Made by a program: the position numbers and the translations under genes
Notes under the pieces: generated by a model
The model's database searches: none
Seen by the model: only the letters and a program-made list of their open reading frames with translations
Told to the model about the DNA's origin: nothing
Shown here: positions 22,485 through 29,889 of the stretch, piece by piece
How the letters are laid out: the number at the start of each line of letters is the position of its first letter
Position numbering within the stretch: position 1 is the stretch's first letter
Assembly: GCA_035296565.1 (NCBI GenBank)
Contig: DATHAQ010000049.1
Span: forward strand, 1-40,083
Length of the DNA stretch: 40,083 nucleotides
Origin: JACCZR01 sp035296565
GTDB taxonomy: Bacteria > Actinomycetota > Thermoleophilia > Solirubrobacterales > Thermoleophilaceae
Reading direction: 5' to 3'

Positions 22485-23369
22485 GTGTCAGACCTCACCC
22501 GCCACTACGCAAAGGCCTGCGACCTACCCGACTTCGGGGACCCGCGCCTGCTCGACACCCTGCGCGGCATCCTGCCCGAGCGCGATCCGGCGACGCACGC
22601 CGAGCGCAAGGTCTGGGAGTTCGCCCAGCTGGCGATGTTCCTGGCCGACCTCGGGCTGCTCGACGACCGCTCACGGGTGCTCGGGCTTGGCGCGGGCGAC
22701 GAGCGGATCCTCTTCTGGCTCGCGAACCACGTCGGGCAGGTGGTGGCCACCGACATCTACGGGGAGGGTGACTTCGCCGGGCGCGAGGCCGGCCACACGA
22801 TGCTCAGCGACCCGGCGGCCCACGCCCCGTTTCCCTATCGAGAGGACCGGCTCCAGGTCCGCTGGATGGACGCGCGGCGCCTCGAGTTCCCCGACGCCGG
22901 CTTCGACGCCGTCTATTCGCTCTCGTCGCTGGAGCACTTCGGGGGGCCCGGCCAGGTGGACCGGGCCGCGCGCGAGATCGCGCGTGTGCTGCGCCCCGGC
23001 GGAGTGGCCCTGCTGTGCGGGGACGTGCTCGTCCGCCGCCACCCGCTCAACGCCGCCCCCGCGGACCTGGCCGCCCGGGTGGTGTCGCTGGGCCGCAAGC
23101 GCCGCGACGCGCGCCCGCGCCACCGCTCGGTGCTGGCCGAGAGCTTCACGCCGCGCGAGCTGCTGCGGCACGTGGTGCGGGCCTCGGGTTTGGAGCTCAT
23201 GCAGCCGCTCGATCTCGGCGTGTCGGCGTCCTCGTGGGAGAACGTCTGCCGGCTACTCCCCGACGGCCGCCAGGAGCCGGCGAGCGGCTCGTTCTTTCCC
23301 CACGTTCTGGTGCGCATCGACCGCTCGGTGCTCACCTCGGTGTGCATCCCGCTGCGCCGGCCGCGGTAG
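22485..23369 (+). CDS. Class I SAM-dependent methyltransferase
   Basis: A ~294-residue protein with a Rossmann methyltransferase core. Motif I is VLGLGAGDERILFWL, followed by VVATDIYGEGDF (acidic end of beta-2), the motif around FDAVYSLSSLEHF (motif IV/post-II) and IARVLRPGGVALLCGD (motif VI). A C-terminal section (FTPRELLRHVVRASGLELM) is typical of small-molecule or glycan methyltransferases. GTG 22485 is the most likely start; in-frame codons extend upstream to 22371 through sequence that does not look conserved. Substrate unknown. Confidence 0.8.
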   Translation: MSDLTRHYAKACDLPDFGDPRLLDTLRGILPERDPATHAERKVWEFAQLAMFLADLGLLDDRSRVLGLGAGDERILFWLANHVGQVVATDIYGEGDFAGREAGHTMLSDPAAHAPFPYREDRLQVRWMDARRLEFPDAGFDAVYSLSSLEHFGGPGQVDRAAREIARVLRPGGVALLCGDVLVRRHPLNAAPADLAARVVSLGRKRRDARPRHRSVLAESFTPRELLRHVVRASGLELMQPLDLGVSASSWENVCRLLPDGRQEPASGSFFPHVLVRIDRSVLTSVCIPLRRPR

Positions 23370-23406
23370 CTGGTCTCAGCCGCCCGGGAACGGGTAGACA
23401 CTAACC

Positions 23407-24390
23407 ATGGATAAGAGAATGCTCGGGGGCCTCGAGGTGTCGGCCATCGGCCTCGGCTGCATGGGAATGTCCGAGTTCTATGGCGACGGTGACGACCACG
23501 AGTCGATCGCCACGATCCGCAGGGCGCTCGATGCCGGCCTGACCTTCCACGATACCGCCGCCATGTATGGCGCGGGGGCAAACGAGCGGTTGGTCGGCCG
23601 CGCGATCGAGGGACGCCGCGACGAGGTGGTGCTGGCCACCAAGTTTGGCATCGTCCGTGATCCCGAGGACCCCCACGCGAGGGGCATCGACGGCCGGCCC
23701 GAGCACGTCAAGCAGTCCTGCGACGAGTCGCTGGGCCGGCTCGGCGTCGACCACATCGATCTCCTACTCCAGCACCGCGTGGACCCTGAGGTCCCGATCG
23801 AGGAGACCGTGGGGGCCATGGGCGAGCTGGTCCAGGCAGGCAAGGTGCGACATCTGGGCCTCTCCGAAGCGGCGCCCGACACGATCCGCCGCGCCCACGG
23901 AACCCACGCGATCACCGCGCTGCAGACCGAGTACTCGCTGTGGACCCGCGACGTCGAGGAGGAGATCCTTCCGACGGTGCGCGAGCTGGGGATCGGCTTT
24001 GTCGCCTACAGCCCGCTGGGCCGCGGTTTTCTGTCCGGGCGCTTCCACAGCCCCGACGACTTCGAGGAGGGCGACTTCCGCCGCAACAACCCGCGCTTCC
24101 AGGGGGAGAACTTCGAGCGAAACCTCGAGCTGGTGAGGCGGGTACGCGAGATCGCGGAGGAGAAGGACGCCACCGCCGGCCAGCTGGCGATCGCCTGGGT
24201 GATGGCCCAGGGCGAGGACGTCGTCCCCATTCCCGGCACCAAGCGCGTGCGCTACCTGGAGGAGAACCTGGGCGCCGCGGACATCGGGCTATCCGACGAG
24301 GACCTGCGCCGGCTCGACGAGGCCGCGCCTGTAGGGGCCGCCGAGGGCAACCGCTACCCGGAGGCCCAGATGGCGACGGTCAGCCGCTAG
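23407..24390 (+). CDS. Aldo/keto reductase
   Basis: A 327-residue NADPH-dependent TIM-barrel oxidoreductase. The active-site tetrad can be placed: D and Y in FHDTAAMYG, K in LATKFG, H in LLLQHRVD. Other marks are LGLGCMGMSEFYG, GKVRHLGLSEAAPDTIRRA, LQTEYSLWTRDVE, YSPLGRGFLSG and the C-terminal coenzyme region VPIPGTKRVRYLEEN. This pattern is that of the AKR13-like plant/bacterial YakC group. The gene converges with the HIBADH-family gene, with stop codons overlapping at CTAG. A hexamer-like TAGACA/GACACT lies directly before ATG 23407. Substrate unknown. Confidence 0.92.
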   Translation: MDKRMLGGLEVSAIGLGCMGMSEFYGDGDDHESIATIRRALDAGLTFHDTAAMYGAGANERLVGRAIEGRRDEVVLATKFGIVRDPEDPHARGIDGRPEHVKQSCDESLGRLGVDHIDLLLQHRVDPEVPIEETVGAMGELVQAGKVRHLGLSEAAPDTIRRAHGTHAITALQTEYSLWTRDVEEEILPTVRELGIGFVAYSPLGRGFLSGRFHSPDDFEEGDFRRNNPRFQGENFERNLELVRRVREIAEEKDATAGQLAIAWVMAQGEDVVPIPGTKRVRYLEENLGAADIGLSDEDLRRLDEAAPVGAAEGNRYPEAQMATVSR

Positions 24391-25247
24391 CTGCCGCCGA
24401 CCGCGCGGATCACCGCCGCGAAGTCCTCTTCGCCGAGTCCCTCCGCGTCCGCCAGGGCGTAGCGGGTCTCGGCGGTGCCGGCGACCTCGAGGTCGAGCCC
24501 CAGCTCCTGGGCCTCGGACAGGCAGTGGCGCACGTCCTTGAGCATGTGCTCGAGCTTGAACAGCGGCTCGAAGTCGCCCTCGCGCATCGGGCGCGCCTTG
24601 AGCTCGAGCATCGCCGAGTTGCCCGAGCCCGCGCCGACCACCTGTTCCATCGCGTCGAGGTCCACCCCGGCGGCCCGGGCAAGCGTTATCCCCTCGGCCA
24701 GCGCTGCGGCGTTGACCGCGGCGAGCGTGTTGTTGATCAGCTTCACCATCGACCCGTGGCCGTGAGGGCCGGCGTGCACGACCAGTTTGCCCATGGCCTC
24801 CAACAGCGGCCGGGCCCGCTCGAGATCCGCTGCGTCCCCGCCCACCATGATCGTCAGGGTGCCGTCCTCCGCCTTGGGCCGCGAGCCGGTCACCGGCGCG
24901 TCGAGGAAGGCCACGCCGCGCTCCGCGAGTTGCTCGGCGATCGCCCGGCTCGCCGTGGGGCGGATGGTCGACATGTCGACGACCAGCGAGCCCTCGGGCG
25001 GCTCGGCCCGGTCGATGACGGTCTCGACTTCGGGCGTGTCGGGCAGCATCGTGATCATCACGCCCGCCTCGGCCGCGGCCTCCTTCGGCGATTCCGCCGC
25101 GGTCGCACCGTGCTCGGAGGCGAAGCGCCGCGCCTTGGCCCGGTCGCGGGTCCATACGGTCAGCTCGTGGCCGGCCGCGCGCAGGTTCGCTGCCTGCGGC
25201 CAGCCCATGATCCCCAACCCCAGGAAGGCCGTGCGCTCAGCGCTCAC
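24387..25247 (-). CDS. 3-hydroxyisobutyrate dehydrogenase family (NAD-dependent beta-hydroxyacid dehydrogenase)
   Basis: A 286-residue two-domain beta-hydroxyacid dehydrogenase. The N-terminal Rossmann fold begins FLGLGIMGWPQAANL; the substrate motif appears as FLDAPVTGSRPKAEDGTL, and the catalytic Lys is in KLINNTLAAVN. The C-terminal all-helical domain includes GSGNSAMLELKA and FKLEHMLKDVRHC. This family includes HIBADH, tartronate semialdehyde and glyoxylate/succinic semialdehyde reductases; I cannot pick one. It overlaps hyuB by 11 nt, so it is the third gene of the hyuA-hyuB operon and may process a small acid produced there. Confidence 0.9.
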   Translation of the reverse strand: MSAERTAFLGLGIMGWPQAANLRAAGHELTVWTRDRAKARRFASEHGATAAESPKEAAAEAGVMITMLPDTPEVETVIDRAEPPEGSLVVDMSTIRPTASRAIAEQLAERGVAFLDAPVTGSRPKAEDGTLTIMVGGDAADLERARPLLEAMGKLVVHAGPHGHGSMVKLINNTLAAVNAAALAEGITLARAAGVDLDAMEQVVGAGSGNSAMLELKARPMREGDFEPLFKLEHMLKDVRHCLSEAQELGLDLEVAGTAETRYALADAEGLGEEDFAAVIRAVGGS

Positions 25248-26736
25248 CGTGCCCTCCTCCGCCCGGTGTCTCGATCCTCAGGCGCGAGCCCTCGCGCAGA
25301 GTGCCCGACCACTTCGGCGGCAAGTCCTCGCCGTCGAGCGAGTTGCGCCCCGGCTCGCCCGGGTCGCCGCCGTCGGCCCCGGCCGGCGCGTGGCGGCGGC
25401 GCTCGGTGATCAGCGAGGCGCGCATCTCCTCGCGGGCCTCGAGCTCGCGCACGACCCCGTCGCCGCCGCGGTGGCGCCCGCCGCCGCCGGAGCCGCGGCG
25501 CACCGAGTACTCCACGGCTCGCACCGGAAACTCGAGCTCCAGCGCCTCGACCGGGGTGTTCAGCGTGTTGCTCATCGCCACGTGAACGGCGCTCGGCCCG
25601 TCGGAGTCCGGGCACGCCCCCTGGCCGCCGCCCAGGGTCTCGTAGTAGGTGAAGCTGTCGTTGCCGAGGGTCATGTTGTTCATGGTTCCCTGACCGAGGG
25701 CCCTCCCGAATGCCGCCAGCACGAGGTCCGCCACACGTGAGGAGGTCTCCACGTTGCCGCCGACCACCGCGGCGGGGTAGCGCGCGTTGAGCAGCGAGCC
25801 CTCCTCGGCGACCACCGTCAGCGGTCGCTGCACGCCCGCGCAGGGGGGGACGTCGGGGTCGGCCAGCACCCGCAGGGCGAACAGCGAGGCAGACAGCGTG
25901 ACCGCCAGCGGGCAGTTGAGGTTGCCCTCGCTCTGCGGGGCCGAGCCGCTGAAGTCGAGCGTCAGGTCCTCGCCCTCCACGGTCGCTGCGAGGCGCAGCT
26001 CGAGGTCGGCCTCGGCCGCCTCGAGGAGGTCCTGCGCCTCGCGCCGGCCCTCGCCGAGGGCGGCGATGCCTGCCCGCGTGCGGCGCTCGGCGTAGTCCTG
26101 GGTCTCCTCGAGCCCGTCGCGCAGCGCGTCCGCTCCCATCCATTCGGCCAGCTCGGTGAGCCGCTCGGCCCCGGTGCGGTTGGCCGCCAGCTGGGCGCGC
26201 AGGTCGGCCACGCGCTGGCGCGGGTTGCGCATCCTCGAGGTGAGGTCGTCGAGCAGCTCGCGGTCCAGCTCACCGCCGCGCGCAAGGCGCGCGGGCTCGA
26301 TCACCACACCCTCCTCCTCGAGCGAGCGCGAGTCGGCGGGCATCGAGCCGGGCTCCTCGGCCCCGATGTCGGCGTGGTGCGCGCGGCTCGCGGCGTAGCC
26401 AACCAGCTCGCCCGCCGCGAAGACGGGGGAGACCACCGTCACGTCGGGCAGGTGGGTGCCGCCGCGGAAGGGGTCGTTGAGGATCCAGGCGTCGCCGGGC
26501 GCCTGCTCCTCGTCGACCACCTCGGCCACGGCGAAGGGCATGGCCCCCAGGTGCACCGGGATGTGCTCGGCCTGCATGACCATAAGGCCCCCGGGGTCGA
26601 ACAGCGCGGTGGAGGAGTCGCGGCGTTCCTTGATGTTGGCGGAGTGCGCCGAGCGCACCAACACCTCGCCCATCTCCTCGCAGGCGGCGTGAAGGGCGCC
26701 GAGCATGACCTGGAGGGCGACGGGGTCGAGGCTCAC
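25237..26736 (-). CDS. hyuB: Hydantoinase B / oxoprolinase subunit B
   Basis: A 499-residue HyuB-family subunit, which works with HyuA to open hydantoin- or oxoproline-type rings at the cost of ATP. Landmarks are LVRSAHSANIKERRDSSTAL, the metal-binding AEHIPVHLGAMP, WILNDPFRGGTHLPDVTVV, ASRAHHADIG, and LNCPLAVTLSASLFALR. The C-terminal RRGSGGGGRHRGGDGVVRE and TPGGGGHG segments are also usual. It overlaps hyuA by 4 nt at its start. Substrate (hydantoin, 5-oxoproline, acetophenone-like) cannot be decided from sequence. Confidence 0.92.
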   Translation of the reverse strand: MSLDPVALQVMLGALHAACEEMGEVLVRSAHSANIKERRDSSTALFDPGGLMVMQAEHIPVHLGAMPFAVAEVVDEEQAPGDAWILNDPFRGGTHLPDVTVVSPVFAAGELVGYAASRAHHADIGAEEPGSMPADSRSLEEEGVVIEPARLARGGELDRELLDDLTSRMRNPRQRVADLRAQLAANRTGAERLTELAEWMGADALRDGLEETQDYAERRTRAGIAALGEGRREAQDLLEAAEADLELRLAATVEGEDLTLDFSGSAPQSEGNLNCPLAVTLSASLFALRVLADPDVPPCAGVQRPLTVVAEEGSLLNARYPAAVVGGNVETSSRVADLVLAAFGRALGQGTMNNMTLGNDSFTYYETLGGGQGACPDSDGPSAVHVAMSNTLNTPVEALELEFPVRAVEYSVRRGSGGGGRHRGGDGVVRELEAREEMRASLITERRRHAPAGADGGDPGEPGRNSLDGEDLPPKWSGTLREGSRLRIETPGGGGHGER

Positions 26737-28694
26737 CGGAGCTCCATGGTGACCGCGTCGCCCACCGCGCGGGCGGTCCAGTCCGGGGGCACCACCAGGG
26801 TCGAGCCGGGCAGCTCGATCACCGCGGGGCCTTCCGCCCGCTCCTCGCCCGAATCGGCGAAGCCGAGCACGGCCGCCTCGGCCTCGTCGCTCCCGAAGCG
26901 GGCACGCCGCGAGCCGCGCCTTTCGAGCCCTCCGTCGCTGCCCCGAGCCTCGGCCCCGGGCAGCGCGGCGGCCACTCGCACGGTGACCAGCTCCAGCTCT
27001 GCGTCCTCGTCGGCGTAGCCGTAGTGCTCCTCGTGGGCCCGGTCGAAGGCGGCGCGCAGGTCCGCGGGGTCGGGCTCGAGCTCGCCGGGCACCGTGAGCT
27101 CGAACGCCTGCCCGGCGTAGCGCAGGTCGAAGGCAGCGCGCAGCTCGGCCTCCGGCGCGCCGAGCTCGTCACGCCCGCGCTCGCCCAGCTCGCCCACCAC
27201 GCCCGCCGCGGCATCGGCGGTCAGGTCGTCGCCTCCGAGCAGGACGCTCTGGGCGACGTCGCGCCGGCGCTCGGAGACGACGAGCCCGAGGGCGGAGAGC
27301 ACGCCCGAGGACACCGGCGCGATCACCCGGCGCATGCCCAGCTCGCCGGCCACGGCAGCGGCGTGCATGGGCCCCGCGCCGCCGAAGGCCACGAGGGCCA
27401 GGTCGCGCGGGTCGATGCCGCGCTTGACGGTGACCACACGCACCGCACCCGCCATCTCGACCGCCGCCACCCGCGCGATCCCCGCCGCGGCGTCGGCCGC
27501 GTCCAGGCCGAGGCTCTCCCCGAGCCCGGACACCGCGGCACGAGCGGCCTCGGCATCCAGATCGACGTCGCCCGACAGCGGCGAGCCGGCGTCGAGGTGC
27601 CCGAGCAGGAGCGCGGCGTCGGTCACCGTCGGCTCCTCACCGCCGCGCCCGTAGCAGGCGGGCCCGGGCTCGGCTCCCGCCGAGCGGGGGCCCACGCGCA
27701 GCGCACCGCCAGCGTCGCGCCAGGCGATGCTGCCGCCGCCGGCGCCCACTGTGTGAACGTCGACCATCGGCAGCGCCAGCGCCCGTCCTCCCACCTCGCG
27801 TCCGCCGCCGACGGCCACCTCGCCGCCGAGCACCACCGACACGTCGCAGGAGGTACCGCCCATGTCGAGCGCCACGGCGTCGCTCACGTCGGCCTCGCCG
27901 GCGGCGCGGGCGGCTCCCACCGTGCCGCCCGCCGGCCCGGAGAGAACGGTCCAGGAGGCGTGCCTTGCCGCGAGGCCGGCGCCGGCAACGCCGCCGCTCG
28001 ACAGCATCACCTGCGGGTCGGGCAGGCCCTCGTCGCGCGTGCGCGCGGCGAGGTTCTCGAGGTAGCGGCGCAGCAGCGGCGACAGCGCGGCGTCGACGAC
28101 CGTCGTCGCGCAGCGCTCGTACTCGCGGAACACTCCCGCGGTCTCGTGCGAGCTCGAGACGTGCACGTCGCCGCCGAGCGCGCCGGCCGCCCGCCGCTCG
28201 TGCTCGGGATGGCGAAAACCCCACAGCAGGCAGACCGCTGCGGCCTCGACGGCGTCGTCGAGGCCCTCCAGCCGCCGCGCGAGCAGCTCGTCGTCGAGCT
28301 CGCGGATCACGCCCTCCGGGCCGGTGCGCTCGGGCACCGCGACGCGCAGCTCGGGCGCCACCAGGGGCGGCGGGTGGCCCGCGCACAGGCGGTAGAGCTC
28401 CGGTCGCGCCTGGCGGCCGAGCTCCTCGAGGTCGGTGAAGCCCTCGGTGGCCAGCAGCGCGCAGCGCGCGGTCTTGCCCTCGAGCAAAGCGTTGGTCCCC
28501 ACGGTCATGCCGTGCACGAAGCGCTCCACGTCGCCGGCTTCGGCGCCCGCCGCGCTCAGCGCCTCGCGCACCGCCGAGAGCACGCCTTGGGACTGGTCCT
28601 CCGGAGTGCTCGGCACCTTGGCCGTGACGAGGCGGCCGCCGGCGAGCAGCGCGGCGTCGGTGAAGGTGCCACCGACGTCGACGCCCAGGACCAC
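26733..28694 (-). CDS. hyuA: Hydantoinase A / oxoprolinase subunit A
   Basis: The ATP-binding partner of HyuB, ~653 residues, with an ASKHA-type fold. It starts VVLGVDVGGTFTDAALL (phosphate 1 loop), then VERFVHGMTVGTNALLEGK, VFREYERCATTVVDAAL, DMGGTSCDVSVV (phosphate 2 loop), VGAGGGSIAW and FGGAGPMHAAAVAGELGM. GTG 28694 fits the conserved start; a longer frame to 28754 would run into repeat R1 copy C and is unlikely. It is first in an operon hyuA-hyuB-HIBADH, separated from the upstream gene by a strong hairpin. Confidence 0.92.
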   Translation of the reverse strand: MVLGVDVGGTFTDAALLAGGRLVTAKVPSTPEDQSQGVLSAVREALSAAGAEAGDVERFVHGMTVGTNALLEGKTARCALLATEGFTDLEELGRQARPELYRLCAGHPPPLVAPELRVAVPERTGPEGVIRELDDELLARRLEGLDDAVEAAAVCLLWGFRHPEHERRAAGALGGDVHVSSSHETAGVFREYERCATTVVDAALSPLLRRYLENLAARTRDEGLPDPQVMLSSGGVAGAGLAARHASWTVLSGPAGGTVGAARAAGEADVSDAVALDMGGTSCDVSVVLGGEVAVGGGREVGGRALALPMVDVHTVGAGGGSIAWRDAGGALRVGPRSAGAEPGPACYGRGGEEPTVTDAALLLGHLDAGSPLSGDVDLDAEAARAAVSGLGESLGLDAADAAAGIARVAAVEMAGAVRVVTVKRGIDPRDLALVAFGGAGPMHAAAVAGELGMRRVIAPVSSGVLSALGLVVSERRRDVAQSVLLGGDDLTADAAAGVVGELGERGRDELGAPEAELRAAFDLRYAGQAFELTVPGELEPDPADLRAAFDRAHEEHYGYADEDAELELVTVRVAAALPGAEARGSDGGLERRGSRRARFGSDEAEAAVLGFADSGEERAEGPAVIELPGSTLVVPPDWTARAVGDAVTMELR

Positions 28695-28724
28695 GGGGCG
28701 ATTCTTACCCCACGTCGCGCCGCA

Positions 28725-28757
28725 GTGCAGGCCGGCCGTCGGCCGGCCGAGCACCGC
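28725..28757 (+). repeat. Dispersed repeat R1, copy C
   Basis: Thirty-three nt, about 30/33 identical to copy B, in the opposite orientation to the downstream hyuA gene. It reads GTGCAGGCCGG ... CGAGCACCGC on the plus strand. It lies 30 nt upstream of the hyuA GTG, between it and the hairpin at 28777-28804. Confidence 0.7.
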
Positions 28758-28776
28758 GGATCGGCCCCCTCAACGC

Positions 28777-28804
28777 CCGAAGGCGGCCCGGGGGCCGCCT
28801 TCGG
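28777..28804. terminator. Strong hairpin between gene 28877-29299 and hyuA
   Basis: A perfect 13-bp inverted repeat beginning CCGAAGGCGGCCC with a 2-nt centre. The plus-strand side is followed by a pyrimidine-rich tract; the minus-strand side, the direction of the flanking genes, has no T-run. It is the most stable hairpin seen in the window. Confidence 0.65.
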
Positions 28805-28876
28805 TCTCTCTCCCTCCATCCCCGTCCCTGCACCCACGGCCTCCTGCCAGGGCTCGCGGGAAGAAGATGCAAGCTC

Positions 28877-29299
28877 TCACGCGGCGGTCGTTGCCAGTTC
28901 CTCCTCGAGATGCTTGTGCGAGGGGCAGTACTTGCTGCCCGGCAGCGGCACGCGCTGGCACGAGGTGCCCTTGCGCGTCGTGGCGTGGCAGCACAGCGGG
29001 CTGCCGTCGAAGGTGACGCCCGAGCGAGCCTGCGTGTCGACGTACTCCGAGGCCAGCGCCACGTGGCGCTCGATCACTCGAAGCACTCGCACCTGCGCCT
29101 CGATCGGGAACAGGTCGCGCACCTCGTTGAACAGGGTGCGCGTGGGCCGGGCGAAATAGTGGCGATCGGTGGCCAGCCGCTCCATCGTGCGCTCGCACGC
29201 GCCGAGCAGAAGCTGGCGGGCCGCGCAGGTCTCGTCACGCCTCGCACTCACGACCTCCGCGGACAGCTCGCGGTAGATCGAGCGGCTGAACTGGTACAT
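28877..29299 (-). CDS. Conserved hypothetical with C-terminal CxxxT-C-C-H zinc-like motif
   Basis: A 140-residue protein. The first 100 residues are predicted helical (YQFSRSIYRELSAEVV, CAARQLLLGACERTMERL, RTLFNEVRDLFPI) with no family I can name. The C-terminus has CHATTRKGTSCQR followed by GSKYCPSHKHL, a Cys/His pattern (C-x-A-T-x3-G-x2-C-x8-C-x2-H) seen in short DUF5763-like zinc-binding modules. The start ATG 29299 follows a purine-rich AGGCAAGG, so this gene uses a Shine-Dalgarno, unlike many neighbours. It probably ends at the hairpin before hyuA. Function unknown. Confidence 0.7.
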   Translation of the reverse strand: MYQFSRSIYRELSAEVVSARRDETCAARQLLLGACERTMERLATDRHYFARPTRTLFNEVRDLFPIEAQVRVLRVIERHVALASEYVDTQARSGVTFDGSPLCCHATTRKGTSCQRVPLPGSKYCPSHKHLEEELATTAA

Positions 29300-29405
29300 C
29301 CTTGCCTCTGCTCCTGTCCCTCGTGAAACTACGACGCGATTAGAACAATCCCGGTTTGAGGCCCTGGGAAGCGCGCGTTAAGCGGTGGTTAACCGGCGGA
29401 AGGCG

Positions 29406-29876
29406 CTACTTCAGCGACCAGTTCATGCGGCGGCGCGCGTAGAGCAGCGGCTCGCCGTGGTCGTGCCGGCCGTCTTCGAGGTCACCGATGAGGATCGAGT
29501 GGTCGTAGCGAGCGAAGGTCTCGCTGCGCCGGCAGCGCAGGTAGGCCATCGCGCTGCTGAGCTCGGGCACGTCGTCGTCCCAGCGCCAGTCGAGCTCGGC
29601 GAACTTGTCGTCCACGCGGCTGACGAAGACACGTGCGTCGGGTTCCTGGTGAGCGCCGAGGATGTGCACGCCGAAGTGCTCGCACTCGGCCAGCGTGTCG
29701 TGGCAGCGCGAGGCGTGCGCGATCGAGACCATCACCGAGGGCGGGTCGGCCGAGAAGGCGGCGGTCGACGTGGCGGCCAGACCGCAGGGCCGGCCGTCGC
29801 TGCGGCGGGCCGTGATCACGGTCACTCCCGAGGCCAGCGCGGCCATGGCTTCGGCGAAGAGCTCGTGCCGGTCCAC
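29406..29876 (-). CDS. Flavin reductase-like (FMN-binding) domain protein
   Basis: A 156-residue protein of the flavin reductase/FMN-binding split-barrel family. The N-terminus FAEAMAALASGVTVITAR, then GLAATSTAAFSADPPSVMVSIAHASRCHDTL is the flavin-binding core, followed by HFGVHILGAHQE and the late strand DHSILIGDLEDGRHD with GEPLLYARRRMNWSL. These are the marks of the small component of two-component monooxygenases. The start GTG 29876 has TAAGGT 7 nt upstream; the TAA of that hexamer is the stop codon of nadB. A partner oxygenase is not adjacent, but a luciferase-like enzyme is encoded at 6938-7912. Confidence 0.88.
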   Translation of the reverse strand: MDRHELFAEAMAALASGVTVITARRSDGRPCGLAATSTAAFSADPPSVMVSIAHASRCHDTLAECEHFGVHILGAHQEPDARVFVSRVDDKFAELDWRWDDDVPELSSAMAYLRCRRSETFARYDHSILIGDLEDGRHDHGEPLLYARRRMNWSLK

Positions 29877-29883
29877 CGAGCCG

Positions 29884-29889
29884 ACCTTA
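29884..29889 (-). promoter_or_regulatory. -10 hexamer TAAGGT built on the nadB stop codon
   Basis: TAA (29889-29887) ends nadB and forms the first half of TAAGGT, 7 nt before GTG 29876 of the flavin reductase gene. Confidence 0.5.

Noticed and set aside
27024..29159. Very long open frames opposite to hyuA and other genes
   Set aside because: They are antisense shadows caused by high GC: Arg/Gly/His-rich, no recognisable domains, and the other strand carries complete conserved families.
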